From: Enterococcus sp. DIV2402
GTDB lineage: Bacteria; Bacillota; Bacilli; Lactobacillales; Enterococcaceae
DNA: 64,000 nucleotides
Direction: 5' to 3'
Assembly: GCF_017426705.2 (NCBI RefSeq)
Contig: NZ_CP147251.1
Span: forward strand, 3,173,392-3,237,391
Shown here: positions 57,364 through 64,000 of the stretch, piece after piece
How positions within the stretch are numbered: position 1 is the first letter of the stretch
Layout of the letters: each line of letters starts with the position of its first letter
The notes under the pieces: generated by a model
What the model saw: the letters and a program-made list of their open reading frames with translations, nothing else
Database searches by the model: none
Told to the model about the DNA's origin: nothing
Translations under genes and position numbers: made by a program

Positions 57364-58854
57364 TTAAATAAGTGGCAATAATTTTTCTTGATTAACCTCT
57401 TCATAAGCCTTTAAAAATTGATGAATTTCACGTAAGACACTTGGAATAATGCCAGCTTCATCATTTTCTACTTGTAAAACTAAGAGTGGTTCATGCAAGC
57501 TCATACGCAATAAGAACCAACCAGATCCAAAATCATCTGATAATTTAAAGCGAATACCTTCATCGTTTTCAGGGTCAACCGTCCAACCAGCAACTTGATG
57601 GTTAGCAAGATCTTGAATCACTGCTTCGCCTAGTTTACGATATTCATCGGCTTCCAATTTAAAACGTACTTCTTGTGCCTCGGCAGGTTGTTTTAAATCA
57701 GCAATTAAACCTTCCAATGTTTGATTTTCAGCTTGTAATTGTGGCAATAACATTAGAATTTTGGCAATCACATAGGCACCGTCATCTAAGAAATAATTTT
57801 CTTTAAAGGCCGCATGACCACTGGTTTCGATCGCTAGTTGAGAATCGATTCCGGCTTCATTTAACTGAATCGCTTTGTTAATGACATTCCTATACCCTGA
57901 AATGTAACGAACCTGTTTCCCATTTAGGGCTTCAATAAAGGCCTTTAAATGGTCTGTGGTTGGCGAATTGGTTACAATACTTGTTCCAGGATGTTCAGCT
58001 AACACAATTCGGCTCAAGACAGCAATTAAATTATTTCGATTTAACACATCTCCCGTTTTAGTAACAACTGCTGAACGATCGACATCCGTATCAAAAATAA
58101 CACCTAAATCGGCTTGATTTGCTAAAACAGCTGCTTGAATACTTGCCATCGCCTCTTTGTTATCTGGATTGGGAATATGGTTAGGAAAATTCCCATCTGG
58201 TTCCAAAAATTGCGAACCAGTTGTGTCTGCTCCCAATGGTGCTAACACTTGATCTGCAAAGAAACCGCCAGCGCCATTTCCAGCATCTACAATAATGTTT
58301 AATCCTTTTAATGGTTCTTGCGGTGCGCCCTCAATTCCTTGACGAATTTTTTGAACTAAATCGTTGGCATACGGTGTTAAAATGTCGGCTTGGCGCACAC
58401 TGCCTTTTTCGGCGTTAATTTCATCGGTATGACTTAAAATAAATTGAATATCTTCTTTTTCAGCGCCACCTTGGCGACTAAATATTTTGACACCATTAAA
58501 GTAATAAGGTAAGTGACTCGCTGTCAGCATGACACCTGCATGACAAGCAAATTCTGGAAATTGTGTACTCATAAACATTGCGGGAGTTGTCGCTAAATTA
58601 AAATCAATTACATCCACTCCTTGACGAGTCAGCGCATCAATTAAGGCTGTTTTTAGACTGGCTCCACTTAAACGACTGTCTTGCCCAATTCCAACAACAA
58701 GCGGTGTCTCATCTACTTTGGTACGTAACCAATGAATCAAACCTGAAGCAATTTTTTCCATCGCAGCTGGTGTTAAATTAGCTGGATACTCTTCGGTCGC
58801 AATCGCAATACCGCGAATGTCTGAACCATTTTGCAATTTTTCTAATGCTGTCAT
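57364..58854 (-). CDS. phosphoglucomutase/phosphomannomutase family protein
   Basis: 496 residues. Catalytic serine in LTASHLP, magnesium loop DTDVDRS (usual DGDGDR) and sugar-binding ETSGH. These variants of the common motifs mark a divergent alpha-D-phosphohexomutase subgroup; which sugar phosphate it uses is unclear. ATG 58854 follows GAAGGGGG; an in-frame ATG at 58875 lies before that site. A TATAAT (58892-58887) lies upstream. Confidence 0.88.
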   Translation of the reverse strand: MTALEKLQNGSDIRGIAIATEEYPANLTPAAMEKIASGLIHWLRTKVDETPLVVGIGQDSRLSGASLKTALIDALTRQGVDVIDFNLATTPAMFMSTQFPEFACHAGVMLTASHLPYYFNGVKIFSRQGGAEKEDIQFILSHTDEINAEKGSVRQADILTPYANDLVQKIRQGIEGAPQEPLKGLNIIVDAGNGAGGFFADQVLAPLGADTTGSQFLEPDGNFPNHIPNPDNKEAMASIQAAVLANQADLGVIFDTDVDRSAVVTKTGDVLNRNNLIAVLSRIVLAEHPGTSIVTNSPTTDHLKAFIEALNGKQVRYISGYRNVINKAIQLNEAGIDSQLAIETSGHAAFKENYFLDDGAYVIAKILMLLPQLQAENQTLEGLIADLKQPAEAQEVRFKLEADEYRKLGEAVIQDLANHQVAGWTVDPENDEGIRFKLSDDFGSGWFLLRMSLHEPLLVLQVENDEAGIIPSVLREIHQFLKAYEEVNQEKLLPLI

Positions 58855-58904
58855 GTGTTTTCCCCCTTCAATCATGTTGCGCTTTCATTATAACAAAAAA
58901 AATC

Positions 58905-58954
58905 GCATCTATCGCGCTTTTTAGGTATTTTTTACTAAAAAGTTTGATAGATGC
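58905..58954 (-). terminator. nested-hairpin terminator of the ABC exporter operon
   Basis: Outer 9-bp arms GCATCTATC/GATAGATGC (58905-58913, 58946-58954) enclose inner CTTTTTAG/CTAAAAAG arms; T8 follows on the minus strand. Confidence 0.8.
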
Positions 58955-58959
58955 TTTTT

Positions 58960-60741
58960 TTAATTAGTATGAATCAAATCATATTGCGATTGATATAAAT
59001 GATGATATTTGCCTTTTAGAGTCATCAATTCATCATGCGTTCCTGCTTCAACAATTTGTCCTTGATCTACATAAAAGATCTGAGAACTATTTTTAATTGT
59101 TGATAGTCGGTGAGCGATAATAAATGATGTCCGACCTTTTAATAATTCCTGCAACCCTTTTTGCAAAAGCTCTTCTGTTTTTGTATCAATGCTAGATGTT
59201 GCTTCATCTAAAATCAAGATTTTAGGATCTGCCAATAATGCACGTGCAAAAGAAATCAATTGACGTTGTCCTGCAGAAAGGGTGCTTCCTCTTTCTTCCA
59301 CGACCGTTTGATAGCCATCTTTTAATTCTGAAATAAAGTCATGCGCACGTACAATTTTTGCTGCTGCAATGATCTCCTCTTCAGTTGCATCTAATTTTCC
59401 ATAGCGAATATTTTCTAAAATCGTGCCACTGAAAACAAACGTATCCTGCAGCATCACACCCATTTGCGTTCTTAGAGAATGTAAGGTCACCTCTCTGACA
59501 TCATAACCATCCACCTTGACGCTTCCTTCATTAACATCATAAAAACGACTCAATAGATTGATAATCGTGGTTTTCCCTGCTCCAGTTGGCCCCACTAATG
59601 CAATGGATTGCCCTGGATTAATATGAAACGACACATGATTTAAAATATTTTTGCCTTCTTCATAACGGAAAGTCACTTCATCAAAATCAACTTGTCCTTT
59701 AATCGATGGTAAAAGTTTCGCATCTGGCGCATCTTGAATATCCGGTACTTCATCCATTGTCTCAAAAATTCGTTCTAAATAAGCTGTTGCGGTTACTAAA
59801 GAGTTGTAAAAGTTCCCAATACTAATAACCGGATTCCAAAAATTATTAATATAACCAATAAACGCAATCAATGTCCCCGTTGAGACATCCACGCCCATTT
59901 GACGAATCCCTAAAAAATAAATCAAACAAGTGGTTAATACAGAGATATTTTGAACACCTGGCCATAATAAAAATTGGATTTTGACAGCGTGCATCCACGA
60001 GGTTCGAAATTCTTCACTGACTTCATTAAAAACTTCATAATTCTTTTTCTCACGTGCAAAAGATTGGGTAATTTTAATACCAGCAATACTTTCATGAATG
60101 TAGGCATTCAGATTGGATTGCTTATTACTCAACGCTTGATAAGCTTTTCGTTGCTGACTCGTAACTACCATCACCAAAACAAACAAGACTGGCAACAGCG
60201 CTAGACTGTATAAAGTTAATTTGACATCGATAAAAAACATAAAAATCAATGTAATAATCACACTAAAAATATCTGAAATTAAATTAATGAGACCGTTACT
60301 TAACAAATCACTTAATGTATTGATATAGTTGACCACGCGAATCAAAATTTTCCCGTGTGGACGATTATCAAAGTATGAAAACGGCAAGCGTTGCAAATGT
60401 TCAAAAATTGAAGAACGCATATCTTTTAAAATATCTTGACCGATTTCGGTAATCGCCAAAATTCGGTATTTCATACACCAGGCAATCACAACCAACGAGA
60501 CTAAAAAGATTGCGCCTAACCCTAATAATAATTGAACGTTCCTTTGGGGAATGACATCGTCAATCGCAATTTTAGTGAAATAAGGTCCTAACATTCCAGC
60601 CGTATTTGCTAAAATAATGACAAATAGGACTTTAAAAATTGCTGTTTGATAAGGTTTGATATACCCTCCTAGTCGCTTATAATGCGACCAGTTAAATTCG
60701 CGGGTTAATTCCTCATCCACATCAAATTTATTTCGTGCCAT
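58960..60741 (-). CDS. heterodimeric ABC exporter subunit with consensus catalytic site
   Basis: 593 residues, six membrane helices and an ATPase: Walker A GPTGAGKTT, signature LSAGQRQLISFARAL (LSAGQ for LSGGQ), Walker B ILILDEATSSID with the catalytic glutamate, H-loop AHRLST. Pairs with the next upstream product, as in EfrAB/LmrCD/BmrCD multidrug exporters. Starts directly after the stop of its partner, with GGAGGTGG inside the partner gene, so translation is coupled. Confidence 0.93.
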   Translation of the reverse strand: MARNKFDVDEELTREFNWSHYKRLGGYIKPYQTAIFKVLFVIILANTAGMLGPYFTKIAIDDVIPQRNVQLLLGLGAIFLVSLVVIAWCMKYRILAITEIGQDILKDMRSSIFEHLQRLPFSYFDNRPHGKILIRVVNYINTLSDLLSNGLINLISDIFSVIITLIFMFFIDVKLTLYSLALLPVLFVLVMVVTSQQRKAYQALSNKQSNLNAYIHESIAGIKITQSFAREKKNYEVFNEVSEEFRTSWMHAVKIQFLLWPGVQNISVLTTCLIYFLGIRQMGVDVSTGTLIAFIGYINNFWNPVISIGNFYNSLVTATAYLERIFETMDEVPDIQDAPDAKLLPSIKGQVDFDEVTFRYEEGKNILNHVSFHINPGQSIALVGPTGAGKTTIINLLSRFYDVNEGSVKVDGYDVREVTLHSLRTQMGVMLQDTFVFSGTILENIRYGKLDATEEEIIAAAKIVRAHDFISELKDGYQTVVEERGSTLSAGQRQLISFARALLADPKILILDEATSSIDTKTEELLQKGLQELLKGRTSFIIAHRLSTIKNSSQIFYVDQGQIVEAGTHDELMTLKGKYHHLYQSQYDLIHTN

Positions 60742-62481
60742 CTATTCCACCTCCCCATCAACTAAACCCAGTTGTTTCTGATAAACATCATAATAAAAAC
60801 CTTTTTTCGCAACCAGTTCTTGATGTGTTCCGGCTTCGATAACTCGTCCTTTTTCCATCATTAAAATCAAATTGGCTTCACGAACAGACGAAATCCGGTG
60901 AGCAATAATAAAGGTCGTTTTCGCATCCGTTAATGCAGTTAATTCTTTTTGAATTTTAGACTCTGTTTCCATATCCACCGCAGATGTTGTATCATCCAAA
61001 ATCAAAATTGCTGGATCTTTCGCTAACGCTCGCGCTAGAGAAATCCGTTGTTTTTGCCCACCTGATAAACCAACACCACGTTCGCCGACAATCGTTTCAT
61101 ATCCTTCTGGCATTCGGCTGATAAAATGATGAGCATCAGCAATTTCAGCGACTCGTTGGATATAAGCTTCATCCGCATAAGGATTACCAAAAGCAATATT
61201 ATCTTCAATCGTATCCGAAAATAAAAAGACATCTTGCATAACCATCGAAATATTTTCGCGTAATTGTCGGACTGGATAACTTTTCGCATCTTTCCCATCA
61301 ATCAATACACGGCCATTAGTTGGATCATAAAACCGTGCCACTAAATTGACTAACGTTGTTTTACCTGAGCCGGTTTCACCTAAAATTCCTAAGGTTTGAC
61401 CAGGGGCAATTTTAAATGAGACATCTTCTAAGACGTTACTATTTGGATCATCTGAGAAATGGAAAGAGACATGGTCGAATTCCACATATCCTTGAATAGT
61501 TACCTCATCTTCGCCTTCCACTGGAATGGTTGCTTGAGTATTCATCATTTGACGAATCTTAATACATGATGCAGAAAAACGTTGCACATCATTAATCAAC
61601 CAGCCACTCATGCGCATAGGTTGATTGAGCATCCATAAAAAACCGTTAAAGGTAATCAGATTCCCTAGTGACATCTCCCCTTGAATGACAAACCAACCAC
61701 CCAAAATCAAGGTCGTTAAATTTAAACTGCCTGCGAGCATATCCAACCAAGGTAAATATTTTGCCGATACTTTAGCAGATTCCATGTTTTTTTGTTTATA
61801 ATCTTCATTGTAAGCATGGAATTTTTCAATTTCATAAGGCTCTCTAGCAAATGCTTTAACGACACGGTTCCCACCAATATTTTCTTCTACCATCGAATTC
61901 AAACGAGAAAAACTTTCACGAATTTCAAAGAAGACTGGATGCGCTTCTTTTGACATTTTCATCGTTAAGAAATAAATAATTGGCGTAATCACCACTAATG
62001 CAACCATTAAAGGAAAATTAATGGTTCCCATCATAATGATAGCTGTCGCAAACCATAACACACATTCAATAATGTTATAAGACACCCACGAAACAAAATG
62101 ACGAATAGCATCCGTATCTCCAGTCATTCGTGCCATAATATCGCCTACACGTGTATGGTTAAAAAAGTCAAAATCTAATTCTTGTAGCTTTTTATACATA
62201 TCTTTCCGTAATTGAAACAATACATTTTGACCAATACGCTCAAAAATCATTTGATACGCATAACGAACAATGGTCCTAAAAAGTGTAATCCCAATCATCA
62301 CGCCTAGTAGCGGCAACAATAATTGACCTTTTCCTTGTTCAATAACTTGATCGACCAGCATCCCTGAAACAACTGGATTTACGATAATTAAAATGGAATT
62401 CACGACCACAAAAATAAGAGCTATAAGCAGACGAACTTTATAAACTTTGGCGTAATTCCAAATCCATTGGAAATTATTCAT
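60742..62481 (-). CDS. heterodimeric ABC exporter subunit with degenerate catalytic site
   Basis: 579 residues. Walker A GETGSGKTT, signature LSGGQKQRISLARAL, but Walker B ILILDDTTSAVD carries Asp where the catalytic Glu should be, the hallmark of the non-hydrolysing site in heterodimeric exporters. With its partner it probably expels drugs or lipids. ATG 62481 lies 7 bases after GGAGG; an ATG at 62487 is too close to it. Divergent from an AraC-type regulator gene. Confidence 0.93.
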   Translation of the reverse strand: MNNFQWIWNYAKVYKVRLLIALIFVVVNSILIIVNPVVSGMLVDQVIEQGKGQLLLPLLGVMIGITLFRTIVRYAYQMIFERIGQNVLFQLRKDMYKKLQELDFDFFNHTRVGDIMARMTGDTDAIRHFVSWVSYNIIECVLWFATAIIMMGTINFPLMVALVVITPIIYFLTMKMSKEAHPVFFEIRESFSRLNSMVEENIGGNRVVKAFAREPYEIEKFHAYNEDYKQKNMESAKVSAKYLPWLDMLAGSLNLTTLILGGWFVIQGEMSLGNLITFNGFLWMLNQPMRMSGWLINDVQRFSASCIKIRQMMNTQATIPVEGEDEVTIQGYVEFDHVSFHFSDDPNSNVLEDVSFKIAPGQTLGILGETGSGKTTLVNLVARFYDPTNGRVLIDGKDAKSYPVRQLRENISMVMQDVFLFSDTIEDNIAFGNPYADEAYIQRVAEIADAHHFISRMPEGYETIVGERGVGLSGGQKQRISLARALAKDPAILILDDTTSAVDMETESKIQKELTALTDAKTTFIIAHRISSVREANLILMMEKGRVIEAGTHQELVAKKGFYYDVYQKQLGLVDGEVE

Positions 62482-62631
62482 AGACATCCCTCCAAACTGT
62501 CCTTTGTATTCACTATCATACCGTTATAATTTTCAATTAGAATGGAATATTCTAGTTAGAAAGATGGAGATTTTTGCCATATTTAAAATAGGTATTTTCT
62601 GCTTTTCATTAATCAAGTTGTTATTTTACGC

Positions 62632-62637
62632 TATAAT
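62632..62637 (+). promoter_or_regulatory. -10 of the AraC-type regulator gene
   Basis: TATAAT with a poor -35 (TTAATC) at 17 bp. The inverted repeat AGAAT-N5-ATTCT near 62540-62555 lies between the divergent genes. Confidence 0.45.
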
Positions 62638-62656
62638 AAAAAAAAGAGGTGAGTGA

Positions 62657-63484
62657 ATGGACATCCAAGAGTTTAATCCAAAAATTTATTATGCATTTGA
62701 TGTGTGGAATCCTGAAAACAATGCCAACGGGAAACACCATCATGATTTTTTCGAAATTTCTATTATTTTAGAAGGTGAAGCATCTTATTTTTTTAACCAG
62801 CAGTGGCAAACCGTACGAGGTGGCGATATTTTATTATTTAATCCAGGCGTTGAACATGCCGAACGTCAACTGCCTAAAACTTATTCGCATCAACTGCATA
62901 TCGGGATTGGTAGCTTCGAATTGGAAGGGCTTTCCGAAAATGCTTTTCCCAATCAAGAAATTATTTTAACTAGTCAAGAAGACCAAATTAAAGTCTTTGA
63001 CAAAGCCTGGCAACTAATCAACGAATTCGGTCACCATAATATCAACTTGATTTGTAAAGGATTGATCTACGAAATGATGGGGTTGATTTTACGTTGTTTA
63101 GAACAAAATGAACAAACTGAGCCTTCTATTTTAAGTAAAAACGAACGACTCAAACAAGCGGTTCAACTGATTATTACGTACATTGAAAATAACTATGCCC
63201 AAGAAATTACAATTGAACAATTAGCAACAACTCATTATGTCAGTCCAACCTATTTATCTAAAATTTTTAAAGAAGTGACCGGCGTTTCGCCGATTAATTA
63301 TTTAATTTTGATTCGTTTACAACAAGCACGACAACTTTTAATGACAGAAGAATATCCAATCAAAGAGATTGCTCGTGCCGTGGGTTATGAAGATGCCTAC
63401 CATTTTAGCAAATCCTTCAAAAAGCAATACGGTGTTTCGCCCTCTGCCTTACGCCAAAAAAATTCGCAGGAAATGCCTCGATAA
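62657..63484 (+). CDS. AraC-family regulator with cupin sensor domain
   Basis: 275 residues. N-terminal cupin (HHHDFFEISIILEGEASYFF; residues 27-46) for a small ligand, and a C-terminal double helix-turn-helix (ITIEQLATTHYVSPTYLSKIFKEVTG, then IKEIARAVGYEDAYHFSKSFKKQYGVSP). Position suggests control of the divergent ABC exporter, though many such regulators act on sugar genes. GAGGTGAG before the ATG. Its last codons lie inside the terminator stem. Confidence 0.88.
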   Translation: MDIQEFNPKIYYAFDVWNPENNANGKHHHDFFEISIILEGEASYFFNQQWQTVRGGDILLFNPGVEHAERQLPKTYSHQLHIGIGSFELEGLSENAFPNQEIILTSQEDQIKVFDKAWQLINEFGHHNINLICKGLIYEMMGLILRCLEQNEQTEPSILSKNERLKQAVQLIITYIENNYAQEITIEQLATTHYVSPTYLSKIFKEVTGVSPINYLILIRLQQARQLLMTEEYPIKEIARAVGYEDAYHFSKSFKKQYGVSPSALRQKNSQEMPR

Positions 63485-63500
63485 CACATTTCCTGCGAAT
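63462..63500. terminator. bidirectional terminator
   Basis: Perfect 14-bp stem (63462-63475, 63487-63500) with flanking T/A runs. It ends the AraC-type gene and the gene at 63503. Confidence 0.88.
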
Positions 63501-63502
63501 TT

Positions 63503-64000
63503 TTATTTCATTCTCTTTAAGGAATCAATTACATTTTCCATCGCTTGTGCAGCTTCTTCTGGTAAACGGTTGAAGTCATTTTGCTTTAATATGAAATCAA
63601 GTCGGTTTTGCATTCTTGCTTGCACTTTTTCCAAATAAGTCACCTGGGTAAAATCAACGACAAAATCATCTAAAGGTAAATAACTTAATCCGTCAATTGA
63701 ATCAAATGGTACAAAAGCGTCGGGTTGTTCAATAATTGTTTCAATACTTGCCAACGTTACCTTTGCGGGAATATTTTTGCCATTAAACGCATCTGTATTT
63801 AAGATATAACAATCTGTCGCTTGCTTTTGAAATAACTCACGAAAATTTTGATAATCTTCACCTAAAGGATAACTACGGAAAGGATTAGCATATGGTTCAA
63901 TAACTAGCGCCTCCAAGTCAACCTCTCCGACTAAATTTTCTGCTGTACTTCGTTTGGTTGCTAATGTTAACCCAAATACAGCTGCCAAAACTGGATCGTC
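63503..64000 (-). CDS. C-terminal part of a phosphoenolpyruvate carboxykinase (ATP)-like protein (partial)
   Basis: The last ~165 residues of a protein running off the right end; the frame stays open to base 64000. The segments LAAVFGLTLATKRSTAENL and YILNTDAFNGKNIPAKVTLASIETII resemble the C-terminal half of ATP-dependent PEP carboxykinases in the form seen in lactic acid bacteria (the NTG-and-GK segment followed by a TRAII-like helix). The nucleotide-binding motifs lie outside the window, so the call is provisional. Confidence 0.5.
   Translation of the reverse strand, partial: DDPVLAAVFGLTLATKRSTAENLVGEVDLEALVIEPYANPFRSYPLGEDYQNFRELFQKQATDCYILNTDAFNGKNIPAKVTLASIETIIEQPDAFVPFDSIDGLSYLPLDDFVVDFTQVTYLEKVQARMQNRLDFILKQNDFNRLPEEAAQAMENVIDSLKRMK

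Overview
The window is about 64 kb of low-GC DNA from a Gram-positive bacterium of the order Lactobacillales, most likely an Enterococcus. Supporting signs are strong AGGAGG-type ribosome binding sites, sigma-A promoters, T-box leaders, CodY boxes and cre sites, lactic-acid-bacterial families (DUF1831, DUF1033, DUF3899, PepO, PepT, TelA) and an oppF gene followed by a TnpB-derived gene, an arrangement known from enterococci. No rRNA, tRNA, prophage, CRISPR array or intact insertion sequence was seen. Most genes are on the minus strand.

Layout. 0-4.4 kb: TerC metal transporter, metG, a small membrane protein and a Nudix/winged-helix protein. 4.5-14.5 kb: peptide uptake, with a nuclease-dead TnpB-like gene (tldR-type) and its candidate guide RNA, oppBCDF, two oppA lipoprotein genes and a class-I-amidotransferase peptidase. 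14.6-19.7 kb: a BceAB-type ABC pair and ftsK. 19.8-25.6 kb: an amino-acid ABC transporter behind an unusual double T-box, then a third oppA with pepT behind a second T-box. 25.7-30 kb: PucR-like regulator, msmK-type sugar ATPase, YccF protein, 6-phospho-beta-glucosidase. 30.1-37 kb: topB, DUF1033, marR with a multidrug ABC exporter, mnmA. 37.1-42.3 kb: a fructose-type PTS with its own PRD regulator and two class II aldolases, lying between mnmA and the DUF1831/cysteine desulfurase pair. 42.5-53 kb: sulfur transfer, prs, a C39-like protein, pepO, an NAD/ADP-ribose/MTA salvage group, a membrane-anchored XRE regulator, xpaC/telA and a 30-residue membrane peptide. 53-64 kb: amino-acid and sugar permeases, a BceRS-like two-component system, a phosphohexomutase, a heterodimeric ABC exporter with a divergent AraC regulator, and the end of a PEP-carboxykinase-like gene.

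How it fits together. The left half is largely a peptide and amino-acid acquisition region under several layers of control: CodY boxes at one oppA and at the amino-acid transporter, T-boxes at two operons, and probably an RNA-guided repressor beside oppF. The three OppA lipoproteins presumably share one OppBCDF translocator, so control of each oppA would set which peptides are imported; PepT, PepO and the C26 peptidase would then process them.

The most notable item is the oppF-linked TnpB-like protein at 4575-5564. It lacks the first RuvC aspartate, the third RuvC motif and the zinc finger, has its own promoter, and is followed by an omega-RNA-like structured region and an intrinsic terminator. 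These are the hallmarks of a TldR, a domesticated RNA-guided transcription repressor. All functional calls are from reading the sequence; no database search was run.
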